Shown: piece by piece, positions 1 through 8,586 of the stretch
Layout of the letters: every line of letters starts with the position of its first letter
How positions within the stretch are numbered: the first letter of the stretch is position 1
Assembly (NCBI GenBank): GCA_964578345.1
Contig: CAZOCP010000002.1
Location: 22,471-86,470 of the forward strand
Length of the DNA stretch: 64,000 bases
Reading direction: 5' to 3'
Source of the DNA: VGKP01 sp964578345
GTDB lineage: Archaea; Nanobdellota; Nanobdellia; Pacearchaeales; GW2011-AR1
Notes under the pieces: generated by a model
Told to the model about the DNA's origin: nothing
The model's database searches: none
What the model saw: only the letters and a program-made list of their open reading frames with translations
Translations under genes and position numbers: made by a program

Positions 1-61
1 TCCCGATAAAAAAAGAATGTTTGTCACAGTCTTCCTCACCACATATTTTGCAATAAGTCAT
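1..61 (-). CDS. Truncated N-terminus of a small zinc-finger-like protein
   Basis: A reading frame starts with ATG at 61 on the minus strand and runs off the window after about 20 codons. It begins MTYCKICGEEDCDKHSFFIG, so a CxxC pair is followed by C and H, which suggests a metal-binding N-terminus. A TATA-like TATAAAC lies about 25 nt upstream of the ATG, as in the leaderless genes elsewhere in this window. Only the first residues are visible, so no function is assigned. Confidence 0.5.
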   Translation of the reverse strand, partial: MTYCKICGEEDCDKHSFFIG

Positions 62-133
62 ATAAAACAAGAAAGATTAAAGTTTATATTGATTATTGTT
101 CTCGATTCAAAAAACAACAGCTCCTATAATAGT

Positions 134-226
134 AGTCACAACTAACTCTCCCTGTATCAAATGCTTCTAGAATAAATGTTTGCGCAATTCATCCATTAGC
201 TAAAGCTAACGGATTTCTTGCGAACC
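134..226. repeat. Structured repeat element, copy 1 (partner at 53821-53932)
   Basis: This intergenic stretch contains ACTCTCCCTGTATCA followed by a stem-loop in which ATCC, TTAGCT, AA, AGCTAA and GGAT are nested (191-214), then TTTCTT. The stretch 53821-53932 has the same order of blocks: AGCCACAA, ACTCTCCCCGTATCA, a CAACTCA-like segment, a small AGCCT/AGGCT hairpin, then GATTTCTT. The hairpin sequence differs while the pairing is kept. Right-end hairpins of IS200/IS605-type elements look similar, but no tnpA or tnpB is present, so this is a suggestion only. Confidence 0.4.
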
Positions 227-257
227 TTTAATAAACTGATTTAATCTACTTTTATCT

Positions 258-1616
258 ATGAGAGAATGTGATTATTGTGATAAGAAGATAGATGATTTTT
301 TACCTCATAAGTGTAAGTTTTGTGAAAAAATTCATTGTCATAATCACTTAGTGCCCGAGTCTCATAATTGTGTTGAATTAGAAGAACATAAGAAAAGAAA
401 TCGGGAAAAGTGGAGGAATAAATCTACTTATCGTACTAATCATAAATATGGAGAGCCAACCAAAGAACCAGATAAACCTATAAAAATTGAAAATAATAAA
501 TCCAGTAAAGAAAGACAGAATTTTTGGAACAGATTAAAAAATTATTTATCTGCAAGATATGATGATCTGAATTACTGGCTAAGAAAAAGAGAACAACGTC
601 AATATGATTATGGAAGAGGAACAGATTATCTAATAACAACAATTTTGCTTTTTGTTGCTTCAATAGTGGGAATTGCTATTTTTTATTCTAATGCCGCAAA
701 ACTAAATGAAATTAATCTTTGGATTATTAAACTTGGTGGGGTTTTGATATTAGTCTCTTTATTTTTTGCAATAAAATTTGGTTGGAGATTAACAAAAGAA
801 GGTATTGATATATTAAAAAGGCAGAGAAATTGGCTGAAATATGTGGTAATTATTTTAATCATATTTTTATTATGGCAAGCATATACAAATAGAAATACTG
901 TGCTAAATCCTGTTTTTGATACCTATAACAAAACTAATTTTAGTTTATTTACTCCAATTATCTTAGGAAATTTTAGCGGAAGCACTAATCAAAGTTATGC
1001 CTCAAATAATAAAGATAATTCATTTGTTTCTAATAAAGATAATTTTTATTATGGATTAGAAGAGGGAGAAACAAGAGTTAAGGATGTTGGATTTTTACAT
1101 TTTGATAAAATTCCTATTTATTACAAACTGAATAATTGTTCTGGAGAAAGGCGAGAGAGAGTTATTCAAGCATTTAATATAATTGAAGGAGAAACAGAAG
1201 GCATATTACCCTTCGAAGAGAAATCTCCAGGAGACATAATTGTTGCTTGTAATTCTCAACTTGAAACAGAATTTGCTTCGGGATATGGTGGACCAGAATA
1301 CTACATTGGAAGTAATAAAATAACTAATGGTTCTATGGTATTGTATGCTCATGACCCTAAATTTTCTAGATGTGAATCTTATCCAGTTACAGAAATTCAC
1401 GAAATTTTACATTCACTGGGATTTGACCATATATATAACAAAAATAGCATAATGTATGAGGGAGATAGAATTCCAATAATGTTAGAATGGGAAGAAAGTG
1501 ATCAACCACACGTTTGCATTGAAATAGAAACCAAAATAACAAATTGCCTAAAATACATATATTCCAGTGGAACAAAGGGAACTTCCTGTTCTGGAATACT
1601 TTTTTATAATGACTAG
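258..1616 (+). CDS. AN1 zinc finger, membrane segments and metzincin-type metalloprotease
   Basis: A 452-residue protein with three parts. Residues about 4-38 carry Cys and His residues spaced like an AN1 zinc finger (CDYC, CKFC, CHNH, HNC). Two or three hydrophobic stretches lie at about 125-210. The C-terminal part has HEILHSLGFDH, matching the metzincin zinc signature HExxHxxGxxH, followed by SIMY, a plausible Met-turn. The likely role is a membrane-anchored zinc protease with the catalytic domain on one side and the zinc finger in the cytoplasm. The domain calls come from visible motifs; topology and substrate are inferred. A TATA-like CTTTAATAAAC about 27 nt before the ATG supports the start. 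AN1 fingers in archaea often recur at the N-termini of membrane proteases. Confidence 0.8.
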   Translation: MRECDYCDKKIDDFLPHKCKFCEKIHCHNHLVPESHNCVELEEHKKRNREKWRNKSTYRTNHKYGEPTKEPDKPIKIENNKSSKERQNFWNRLKNYLSARYDDLNYWLRKREQRQYDYGRGTDYLITTILLFVASIVGIAIFYSNAAKLNEINLWIIKLGGVLILVSLFFAIKFGWRLTKEGIDILKRQRNWLKYVVIILIIFLLWQAYTNRNTVLNPVFDTYNKTNFSLFTPIILGNFSGSTNQSYASNNKDNSFVSNKDNFYYGLEEGETRVKDVGFLHFDKIPIYYKLNNCSGERRERVIQAFNIIEGETEGILPFEEKSPGDIIVACNSQLETEFASGYGGPEYYIGSNKITNGSMVLYAHDPKFSRCESYPVTEIHEILHSLGFDHIYNKNSIMYEGDRIPIMLEWEESDQPHVCIEIETKITNCLKYIYSSGTKGTSCSGILFYND

Positions 1617-1619
1617 AAT

Positions 1620-2000
1620 AAGAAAGGAGTAGCAATTGTAGAAGCAGAAAAAGGAATTTTAGTAGTTGCTGGGAAAAGGAAAATCTTTGCTCTTCCAAGC
1701 GGAGGAGCTAATGGCAAAGAATCAAGAAAAAAAGCATCTATAAGAGAATTAAGAGAAGAAACATGACCTAAAACAAAACATGCAAAATATTTATTTAACT
1801 ATAAAGGAAAGAAATGGAAAGACTTCAAAGGAAGAAAAATTAGGAATAATGCTAAAGTTCTTTTGATTAAGACTTATAGGAATTTGAGGCCAAGGAAAGA
1901 AATTAAATATATTGATTGGTACACTCCAAATAGTAATTTAAGAGTTTCTAGAAGTACGAAGGGTTTAATTGAAAAATACCTGAAAATTAAGGGATTCTGA
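1620..2000 (+). pseudogene. NUDIX hydrolase pseudogene
   Basis: The translation contains a near-complete Nudix box: a Gly, five residues, Glu, seven residues, then RELREET. The next codon, where the family has Gly, is TGA (1764-1766), a single change from GGA. The frame stays open beyond it for about 77 more codons to TGA at 1998-2000, with family-like sequence. No in-frame ATG is seen upstream, and the frame directly follows the stop codon of the metalloprotease gene. TGA is a normal stop in other genes here (for example the gene ending at 43009), so recoding is unlikely. Read as a decayed nucleotide-diphosphate hydrolase. Confidence 0.75.
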
Positions 2001-2101
2001 TGTTAAAAATAAGTTTAGCTAAAATCCTATTTTTTAACTCCCTTTAACATTACAATGTACTATCATATAAAAATTAAATAATCTAAGCAGCTTTTCTTAA
2101 A

Positions 2102-2308
2102 CTAAAACTTTCTATGTTTAGGATAGCACTCTTTGCAGTAAATCTGTTTCCCTTCTATAGGTTTAAATGGAACTTCGCAATCTTGCTTACAATCTGAGCA
2201 GACAGCTTTATGCATTTCTCTAGGTCGTCCATCAAATCCTTGTCTTCTAGCTCCAAATCCTCCTCCAAATTGTCTTCTTCCTTTAGAGTTTCCTTCAAAT
2301 CTATTCAT
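2102..2308 (-). CDS. Small CxxC-x17-CxxC zinc-ribbon protein
   Basis: A 68-residue protein with a basic, Gly/Arg/Phe-rich N-terminal half (GRRQFGGGFGARRQGF) and a C-terminal zinc ribbon: CSDC, 17 residues, then CKEC followed by YPKHR. This is the layout of the widespread CxxC-x17-CxxC family found in archaea and candidate-phylum bacteria, thought to bind nucleic acid, although its exact role is unknown. It is one of the few genes here with a strong Shine-Dalgarno (AGGAGGTTGG, 6 nt or so before the ATG), which implies a leadered mRNA. Confidence 0.8.
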   Translation of the reverse strand: MNRFEGNSKGRRQFGGGFGARRQGFDGRPREMHKAVCSDCKQDCEVPFKPIEGKQIYCKECYPKHRKF

Positions 2309-2375
2309 TTTCCAACCTCCTATTGTTTAATCAATTAAATTATTTTATTCTGGAATTAATTGATTTTTATAAAAA

Positions 2376-2573
2376 CTATCCTTTCAAATCAGACAGTCCA
2401 AGCAGGATAAAAAGAGAGCCTATTCCTGCAATAAACCAGAACAAACCTCCTTTAAAAACAGTTCCAGCAGCATTCCAAAAATTCCACGATCCCCAGCTCT
2501 GAGAGTAAAAAGCTATAAGGAGAGCCCCTATAACTAAAATCAATCCCAAAAGTAATTCTAGCCACTTATTCAT
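2376..2573 (-). CDS. Small two-TM membrane protein
   Basis: A 65-residue hydrophobic protein with two predicted membrane helices (LLLGLILVIGALLIAFY and LFWFIAGIGSLFILLGL). I prefer the ATG at 2573 to an upstream TTG at 2591, because TTTAAATA at 2596-2604 is about 26 nt upstream, fitting a leaderless transcript. No family recognised. Confidence 0.55.
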   Translation of the reverse strand: MNKWLELLLGLILVIGALLIAFYSQSWGSWNFWNAAGTVFKGGLFWFIAGIGSLFILLGLSDLKG

Positions 2574-2746
2574 TTTCTCATGATAAAACAATACTATTTA
2601 AATATTATGATAGTAAATTAGTTGTGCACCCACTAGACATTTGTCAATAAGCTGCAAAATTAGTTATAGAAAGGGATTAATCATTGTAATTTTTAAAAAA
2701 GTAACGAATAAAAAGGTTTTATAAATAGATAATTCTTAAATTTTGT

Positions 2747-3121
2747 ATGGCTGACGAAAAGAAAGGTAGTAAACTAACAAGAATGACTTTAGGAGGAATT
2801 GAACAAATTCCAAGTTTTACAGGCAATAAGGAAGATTATTCATTCACGAAGATAGTTACCTTTCGTGGAAGTGAAGAATATCCTAACCGCGGATTGATAA
2901 AGTTTAATAGTTTGGGAGATAAAAGTGCCAGTTATAGAACTAAAGATTATAACCCTTATGATTGTGATTCTTTTTTAGGGGCTCTTAATTGGATATTAGA
3001 AAATGAAGGATGGTATCTAGTATATTGCAAAAGAGATGAGACTTTTTTCAAAGGATATCAGAGAGTAGAGGGTTCACTTTATGTTCCAAAAGAAAGAAGA
3101 GATATCTCAAAAACTGGATAA
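2747..3121 (+). CDS. Hypothetical soluble protein, 124 residues
   Basis: The frame has a TATA box (TTTTATAAATAG) about 26 nt upstream of the ATG and normal amino-acid composition. The protein is soluble and fairly aromatic, with one Cys in YDCDSF and one in YCKRDETF. It includes ALNWILENEGWYLVYCKRDE, a helix-strand pattern. I recognise no family. It is monocistronic and converges with the downstream membrane-protein gene. Confidence 0.6.
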   Translation: MADEKKGSKLTRMTLGGIEQIPSFTGNKEDYSFTKIVTFRGSEEYPNRGLIKFNSLGDKSASYRTKDYNPYDCDSFLGALNWILENEGWYLVYCKRDETFFKGYQRVEGSLYVPKERRDISKTG

Positions 3122-3147
3122 AGTCAACAACTCACAATAATAGTAAA

Positions 3148-3864
3148 TTACAATTTTCTGGACTCAGCATTTCTCTCGCTCAACATTTTTCCAAGCTTAA
3201 CTTCTCCGAGAGGCGCATCTCCTTTAGGAATTTTAAAACTATCCTTAATTTCCTTCATACAATTCTTATTGAATAATAGATTCACGATAAATGTTATAAG
3301 CATTGCAATAGTCGCACCAATGCTTGCTATCAAAATATCTTTCTGCGAATCCCAAACATCTCCTTGTGTACCTAAAAAGGCAAGCCCTGCTTCGGGATTA
3401 ACAACAACTGCTGCACCCCATTCAATCAATTCATAGACAGCAGAAAAAGCAAGAGTCACGTCCAAAGGAAGATAATACCCCCAAAACCCTTTCACTCTTG
3501 TTATTCTAATAAAAACTTCTCGAATTGGGTATGCAAGCAAAAGTCCAAATGAAAAATGCACGAGTCTATCGTACATATTGCGCTGTGAATCAAACCAGCT
3601 CTGAAGAGTATATCCAAACGGAACTTCGGAATATGTATAGTGCGCTCCGATAACATGCAGGATCATAAAGACAGTTATTAAAGTATATGATAAATTAGAC
3701 AATCTAAAATAGAATCCCAAAAGAAGAATAAGAGGCACAAATATAAAGACCAAATAATTTTCCAGCAGCCAGTCATCTGGATATACTGGCTCAATAGCCG
3801 CCCAAGCCCAAACAGCAAGGAAAGCTGCCAACAGAAATAGGTGGTACCACGTTCCCTTTTTCAT
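3148..3864 (-). CDS. DUF2238/YjdF-like integral membrane protein
   Basis: A 238-residue polytopic protein with about six membrane helices. It has features of the DUF2238 (YjdF) family: HVIGAHYTY, RNMYDRLVHFSFGLLLAYP, a VYELIEWGAA motif, and GTQGDVWDSQKDI near the end. The biochemical role of the family is unknown. A TATA-like ATTTATAATCC lies at the expected distance before the ATG. Transcribed alone, divergent from the DHH gene. Confidence 0.8.
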   Translation of the reverse strand: MKKGTWYHLFLLAAFLAVWAWAAIEPVYPDDWLLENYLVFIFVPLILLLGFYFRLSNLSYTLITVFMILHVIGAHYTYSEVPFGYTLQSWFDSQRNMYDRLVHFSFGLLLAYPIREVFIRITRVKGFWGYYLPLDVTLAFSAVYELIEWGAAVVVNPEAGLAFLGTQGDVWDSQKDILIASIGATIAMLITFIVNLLFNKNCMKEIKDSFKIPKGDAPLGEVKLGKMLSERNAESRKL

Positions 3865-3910
3865 GAAATAAATAGAATAATGCGGATTATAAATATTGCT
3901 GTTGAATGTG

Positions 3911-3930
3911 CTGTAAAGTAAACGTCAGGT
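3911..3930 (+). repeat. Dispersed CTGTAAAGTAAACGTCA motif, copy 1
   Basis: The sequence CTGTAAAGTAAACGTCAGGT sits between divergent genes. Near-identical copies lie at 10519-10543, 14117-14146, 27863-27883 and 35511-35534, with shorter relatives at 11341-11352, 11972-11983 and 33318-33331. Every copy is intergenic, and better copies have GTGA and TCAC at their ends, making an imperfect palindrome. Confidence 0.55.
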
Positions 3931-4040
3931 AAAATGACTTTTAGAAAGATTTTTATTTAAAAACATAACGTTAATATAAACTTGAGAAAGAAAATAAAGA
4001 AATAATTTCTAGATAACACGAAAGAGGATAAATCCACAGC

Positions 4041-4050
4041 CTTTAAATAA
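4041..4050 (+). promoter_or_regulatory. TATA box of the DHH gene
   Basis: CTTTAAATAA is centred about 25 nt before the ATG at 4071, and there is no Shine-Dalgarno. This spacing repeats before many genes in the window and marks leaderless archaeal transcription. Confidence 0.6.
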
Positions 4051-4070
4051 CCCTCAAATTTAAATTAAAG

Positions 4071-5135
4071 ATGCTGACAAAAAAACAAGTTAAAGAAATT
4101 AAAGAATATCTTGAAAAAGCGCAAAATCCTATTTTCTATTATGATAACGACGCAGACGGATTGTGCAGTTTCTTATTATTAAGACGTTACCTAAAAAGAG
4201 GCAGAGGAATTGTAGTAAAGAGCTATCCTGATCTTGATGCAACTTATGCTCATAAAGCAAATGAGATGAAAGCAGACTGCGTCTTTATTCTTGATAAGCC
4301 TCTAGTTTCAGAAAAATTTCTGGAGGCAATAGATTCTCTAAATATTCCTGTTGTCTGGATAGACCACCATAAAACAGAAGAAAGAAAAAAAGAATTCAAA
4401 AATCTTCATATTTATAATCCAACAAAAAATAAAGGAGAGAACAAAAGCAGTGAACCCGTCACATTCTTAATTTATCAAGTGACTAAAAGAAAAGAAGACT
4501 TATGGCTCGCAGTCATTGGTTGTATAGCAGATCATTATCTCCCTGAATTTAGCAAGGATTTCGCAGAACAATACCCGGAATTATGGGGTGATGTAAAAGA
4601 GCCGTTTGATGCATATTACAAAACAGATATAGGAAAAATAGCGCAGGCATTTAGTTTTGGATTAAAAAACTCTGCATCAAATGTCATTTCGCTCCAGAAC
4701 GTTCTAATAAATTGCAATGCTCCAGAAGAAGTTTTTGCAGAGCTTGAGTCTAACAAAGATTTCAGAGATCACATCCGCGAGATGAGAAAAAAATACGAAG
4801 CATTAATTGAAAAAGCGCGGGAAAATATTAATAATAAACTTATTTTTTTCGAATATGGAGGAGATTTAAGCATTAGTGCAGAATTAGCAAATGAACTTTC
4901 ATATTATTACCCTAAAAAATATATAGCAATCGCATATTCTAAAAATACAATCATAAATATTTCATTAAGAGGTAAAAATGTCAGAAAAATTCTAGAAAAA
5001 ATAATTAACGAATTAGAAAATGCGTCTGGAGGAGGTCATAAAAACGCAGTTGGAGCCAGAATTAAAGCGCAGGACATAGAAAGATTTAAACAGAAATTAG
5101 CCGAATCAATTAGCAATGGAAAACCAAGAAATTGA
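4071..5135 (+). CDS. DHH-family phosphoesterase (RecJ/GAN-like)
   Basis: A 354-residue protein with the DHH-superfamily layout. DNDADG at about 25-30 is motif I, a conserved D lies in FILDKP, and IDHH at about 96-99 is the name-giving motif. The C-terminal DHHA1 domain ends in GGGHKNAVGARI. Such archaeal proteins are RecJ-like single-strand exonucleases or oligonucleotide phosphodiesterases needing Mn2+. Which activity this one has cannot be told from sequence. Its last 20 bases overlap the next gene, so the two are probably cotranscribed. Confidence 0.85.
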   Translation: MLTKKQVKEIKEYLEKAQNPIFYYDNDADGLCSFLLLRRYLKRGRGIVVKSYPDLDATYAHKANEMKADCVFILDKPLVSEKFLEAIDSLNIPVVWIDHHKTEERKKEFKNLHIYNPTKNKGENKSSEPVTFLIYQVTKRKEDLWLAVIGCIADHYLPEFSKDFAEQYPELWGDVKEPFDAYYKTDIGKIAQAFSFGLKNSASNVISLQNVLINCNAPEEVFAELESNKDFRDHIREMRKKYEALIEKARENINNKLIFFEYGGDLSISAELANELSYYYPKKYIAIAYSKNTIINISLRGKNVRKILEKIINELENASGGGHKNAVGARIKAQDIERFKQKLAESISNGKPRN

Positions 5136-6147
5136 AATTAAACTATACGGCAGAGTGCAGGGAATTAATTTTAGAAGTATGATTAAGAAAAAATGTATAA
5201 ATCTTAAGATAACAGGCAGATTGATGAATAGAAACGACGGCTCTGTCGATATTATCTGCCAGAGCACAAGAGAAAATATAGAAAAATTCATCTTCTGGCT
5301 TCAGAAAAATCCTGGATTCTCTAAAGTAACTAGGCTCGCATATAGTTGGAAGAATCCGTCAGAAAAGATTATAGGATTCACAATAGTAAGAGATTCTCCA
5401 ATTATTTTAGACAGAATAAATGGGGTAATCAACTTAAGCAAAAATATAATGCAAAGATATAAAAAAGTCTGCCCTAACCATATAGCAATTATTCCAGACG
5501 GAAACAGAAGATGGGCAAGAGCAAAGGGGTTGGCTCCTCAAATAGGCCATTACACTTCAGCAAGTTTTCAGCATTTACATGAATTGTTCCTGGAGGCGCG
5601 GCGCTTGGGAGTAAAATACTTGTCTATCTGGGGATTCTCAACAGAAAATTGGAAAAGAAACTCTAAAGAAATCAAAGCAATATTCAATCTTATCGAAGAT
5701 AACATCAGCCAATTTAAAGAAGAAGCCCATGCAACAAAAATCCGATTTAGGCATATAGGAAGAAAAGATCGTCTGCCCGAAGGGTTGCTAAACAAATTCG
5801 CAAAGCTCGAAGAAGAGACAAAAATCTACAATGATTTCAACGTCCAGCTCTGTCTTGACTACGGCGGCAGGGATGAAATAATAAGGACAATAAACAAAAT
5901 AATAAAAGAAAAGCATAATTCAATAAATGAGCAAATTTTACAAAACCACCTTGACTCTTACGACGTTCCAGATGTAGATTTAATCATCCGCACTTCAGGA
6001 GAACAGCGTCTGAGCGGATTTATGCCGTTTCAATCAGTATATGCAGAACTTTATTTCACTCAATTGCATTTTCCAGATTTCAATGCTGCAGAACTTAGAA
6101 AAGCAGTGGTAGAATTTCAAAACAGGCAAAGGCGCTTTGGTAATTAA
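5116..6147 (+). CDS. uppS: Acylphosphatase-cis-prenyltransferase (UppS-type) fusion
   Basis: A 343-residue fusion. Residues about 5-92 form an acylphosphatase domain with the substrate loop GRVQGINFR (catalytic Arg) and the Asn of MNRNDGS. After a linker, residues about 120-343 form a cis-isoprenyl diphosphate synthase. PDGNRRWA at about 127-134 holds the catalytic Asp, followed by SIWGFSTENWKR, LIIRTSGEQRLSGF and a C-terminal RQRRFGN. The synthase makes long-chain polyprenyl diphosphate, the carrier lipid for glycosylation and envelope sugars. The acylphosphatase part may hydrolyse acyl or prenyl phosphates, which is inference. The start overlaps the DHH gene by 20 nt. Confidence 0.85.
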   Translation: MENQEIEIKLYGRVQGINFRSMIKKKCINLKITGRLMNRNDGSVDIICQSTRENIEKFIFWLQKNPGFSKVTRLAYSWKNPSEKIIGFTIVRDSPIILDRINGVINLSKNIMQRYKKVCPNHIAIIPDGNRRWARAKGLAPQIGHYTSASFQHLHELFLEARRLGVKYLSIWGFSTENWKRNSKEIKAIFNLIEDNISQFKEEAHATKIRFRHIGRKDRLPEGLLNKFAKLEEETKIYNDFNVQLCLDYGGRDEIIRTINKIIKEKHNSINEQILQNHLDSYDVPDVDLIIRTSGEQRLSGFMPFQSVYAELYFTQLHFPDFNAAELRKAVVEFQNRQRRFGN

Positions 6148-6182
6148 ACAATATTTATATAGGAATTTCTACTTAAATATTA

Positions 6183-6857
6183 ATGAATATAAATAACAAA
6201 TTAAAGCTGGATTTTTTAGGCCACTCTGGATTTATTATAACACTGCAAAATGGAAAATCTATTGCAATAGACCCATATAATATACCTAACAATCTGCCAA
6301 AAGTAGAGTTTATGCTAATAACACATAGTCACTACGATCACTGCAGCATCAAAGATATATCTAAATTAGTAAAAAAGAAAACTCTCATTTTAATACCAGC
6401 AAATGCGCAGAGCAAAATCGCCAGAATAAAAGACATAGATATGCAGATTATAGAAGTGGGAAATGAAATACAGATTGGAAGTATAAGATTCGAAGCAACA
6501 TTCGCCTACAATCTAAACAAAAAGTTTCATCCTAAAAGTGAAGGATGGCTCGGCTATATAATAAAATATGAGAATATAATTATATATCATGCAGGAGATA
6601 CTGACGCAATTCCTGAAATGAAAAAATTGACCGGCTATGGAAAGATAGGAAACATATTCATTGCTCTGCTTCCTGTATCAGGAACATATGTAATGGATGC
6701 AGAAGAAGCAGCAGGAATTGCTGCTGTGATAAAGCCTGCAATTGCAGTCCCTATGCACTACGGCGCAGGTGTTGCCGGCACACTTTCAGATGCAGAGAAA
6801 TTCGTGAGTTTATGTAAAACTAAAGGAATTCAAGCAGAAATATTGGAAAAAATTTAA
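6183..6857 (+). CDS. MBL-fold metal-dependent hydrolase (UlaG-like)
   Basis: A 224-residue metallo-beta-lactamase-fold protein. HSHYDH supplies the metal-binding HxHxDH motif, HAGDTD holds a further metal-binding Asp/His, and PMHYGA the final His. Length and the opening DFLGHSGFII match the UPF0173/UlaG-like group of small hydrolases; the substrate is unknown. TATA TTTATATA at 6154-6161 is about 25 nt from the ATG. The gene stands alone between uppS and ftsZ. Confidence 0.85.
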   Translation: MNINNKLKLDFLGHSGFIITLQNGKSIAIDPYNIPNNLPKVEFMLITHSHYDHCSIKDISKLVKKKTLILIPANAQSKIARIKDIDMQIIEVGNEIQIGSIRFEATFAYNLNKKFHPKSEGWLGYIIKYENIIIYHAGDTDAIPEMKKLTGYGKIGNIFIALLPVSGTYVMDAEEAAGIAAVIKPAIAVPMHYGAGVAGTLSDAEKFVSLCKTKGIQAEILEKI

Positions 6858-6943
6858 AAAACAGAAAATATTCATCAAAGTTGGAGAATATAAAAATATT
6901 TAAACTGAAAATACTCTTTTAAATTCAATAAAACTCATAAATT

Positions 6944-6957
6944 GAAAGGAGGTGAAA
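6944..6957 (+). promoter_or_regulatory. Strong Shine-Dalgarno of ftsZ
   Basis: AAAGGAGGTGAAAA directly precedes the ftsZ ATG. Such strong ribosome-binding sites are rare in this window, where most genes appear leaderless; they mark ftsZ, two pilins and two small zinc-ribbon genes. Confidence 0.8.
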
Positions 6958-6958
6958 A

Positions 6959-8041
6959 ATGGTATTAGACTTTGCAAAAGAAGCGCTGAAAAATGTAGAA
7001 ACACATAGTATAAATTTTGACGAGCTTCGCGCAGGCAAGGCAAACATCAAAGTATTTGGTGTTGGAGGATCAGGTTGCAACACAATTACCTGGCTATTTA
7101 ATAAAGGAATTAATGGTGCAACAATTTATGGCGTCAACACAGACGCTCTCCACTTAAGCATTACTAAATCTGATGAAAAAATTCTGATTGGAAAAGAGCT
7201 TACAAGAGGCCTTGGGTGCGGAGGATTTCCTACTAAAGGAAGAGAAGCGGCAAAAGAATCTATTTCGGAACTGAAAAAAGCAGCAGGCGGAGCAGACATG
7301 GTCTTCATTCTGGCAGGATTAGGAGGAGGCACAGGCACAGGAGCAGCCCCAGTTGTAGCCCAATTAGCTAAAGAATCAGGAGCAGTAGTAATTGGAGTAG
7401 TAACTATGCCATTCGAATGCGAGAAAGCAAGAACAGACAAAGCTGAATTCGGATTGCAGGAGCTGACAGAAGTCACTGACACCGTAGTTGTTATAGACAA
7501 TAACAGACTAGTCGACATCGCTGGTAATCTACCTATGGAGCAGGCATTCGCAGTAGCAAACGAGCTGGTCAGTACAATGATCAAAGGCATTGTGGAAACA
7601 ATTACCTTGCCATCATTGATTAACTTAGACTATGCAGACGTTTCAGCTATTATGAAAAACGGCGACGTGGCAGTTATTGGAGTAGGCGAAGCCGACACAA
7701 CAGACAGAGTTAATGAAGCAGTCAGGCAGGCTCTCACACACCCTTTATTAGATGTAGAATATAAAGGTGCTACTGGTGCTTTAGTCCACATCACTTGTGG
7801 AACAGACTTTAAACTGGAAGAATTCGCAGGTGTAGGTGAATTAGTGACTGAAAATATCAGTCCAGATGCACAGGTTATCATCGGAGCAAGAATTAATAAA
7901 GAATTTGCCAATAAGGTCAGAGTAATAACTATTATGACAGGAGTCAAATCTCCTTACGTACTAGGCAAAAAAGCATTTAGAGAAGATTCCATACGCGCTC
8001 AATCAGAAATGTCTGAATTAGGTATTGAAGTTTTCAGATAA
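6959..8041 (+). CDS. ftsZ: Cell division protein FtsZ
   Basis: A 360-residue tubulin homologue that forms the GTP-dependent division ring. The N-terminal GTPase domain starts with FGVGGSGCNT (about 33-42), has NTDA (60-63), the tubulin signature GGGTGTG at about 122-128, and TDKAEFGL of the synergy region. The C-terminal domain is complete and the protein ends with LGIEVFR, without a long unstructured tail. Archaea may carry FtsZ1 and FtsZ2; the subtype is not assigned. The gene is monocistronic, with a strong ribosome-binding site and a T-rich terminator. Confidence 0.95.
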   Translation: MVLDFAKEALKNVETHSINFDELRAGKANIKVFGVGGSGCNTITWLFNKGINGATIYGVNTDALHLSITKSDEKILIGKELTRGLGCGGFPTKGREAAKESISELKKAAGGADMVFILAGLGGGTGTGAAPVVAQLAKESGAVVIGVVTMPFECEKARTDKAEFGLQELTEVTDTVVVIDNNRLVDIAGNLPMEQAFAVANELVSTMIKGIVETITLPSLINLDYADVSAIMKNGDVAVIGVGEADTTDRVNEAVRQALTHPLLDVEYKGATGALVHITCGTDFKLEEFAGVGELVTENISPDAQVIIGARINKEFANKVRVITIMTGVKSPYVLGKKAFREDSIRAQSEMSELGIEVFR

Positions 8042-8042
8042 A

Positions 8043-8076
8043 AAATTTATTTTTATTTTTTATTTTTTATTTTATA
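8043..8076 (+). terminator. T-tract terminator after ftsZ
   Basis: Immediately after the ftsZ stop come repeated runs of four to six T separated by single A residues. Archaeal RNA polymerase terminates on such oligo-T tracts without needing a hairpin. Confidence 0.6.
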
Positions 8077-8094
8077 GTAAAGAAGTGACATCCT

Positions 8095-8114
8095 CCTTGC
8101 CCTAAAGGGCAAGG
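8095..8114. repeat. Perfect 9-bp palindrome CCTTGCCCT/AGGGCAAGG
   Basis: CCTTGCCCT and AGGGCAAGG are separated by AA and framed by CATCCT and GTCCTG. Hairpins of this form with a CTAAAG apex are typical of IS200/IS605-type ends and of extragenic palindromes. Here it borders transposase debris. Confidence 0.5.
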
Positions 8115-8126
8115 CGTCCTGTTAAT

Positions 8127-8351
8127 TTAGGCCATGATGCTGTTCCTGATTTTCTATATAAGATAACACCTGTTCAAATTCATCTCATTAGAATTTTTTC
8201 TTGCAGATATCTCCAGATAGAAATAATAAATAATTTGCATATCTCTTTGTAATTTTCTCAAAGAATAATATTTCTTGCAATGTTTGCATTTTACTTTCTT
8301 GTTTTTTAGTTTGTACAGTCCATATTTATCACAAAATATGCATGTTTTACC
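8127..8351 (-). pseudogene. Transposase N-terminal remnant (zinc ribbon plus HTH)
   Basis: On the minus strand the translation reads CIFCDKYGLYKLKNKKVKC, then KHCKKYYSL and LEISARKNSNEMNL, and after one in-frame TAG KIRNSIM. This is a CxxC...CxxC zinc ribbon followed by a helix-turn-helix, as at the N-termini of IS1595-like and related DDE transposases. The catalytic domain is missing and there are stops on both sides. It is a decayed insertion-sequence fragment; the family assignment is tentative. Confidence 0.55.
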
Positions 8352-8586
8352 CTAAAAATACCTGTCTGACAACACTTTTTTCATTATTATCATCGTAGTT
8401 TAGCTTATTTTTAAGCTTTTTTGGTGCTAAAATGCCTCAATCACCATAAATTTAAATCTCCAAAATAAAGGGCGAGGACGGCACGCATCTATTGTTTTAG
8501 TTTATTTTCTATTTTTTTATATCCAAAGTAAATCAAGACTACTAAAAATCACCAAATATTACAGAGAAGTACCACAAACTAAATAC

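Noticed and set aside
1764..1766. TGA read as glycine or tryptophan
   Set aside because: Other genes in the window end with TGA as a normal stop, for example at 43007-43009.
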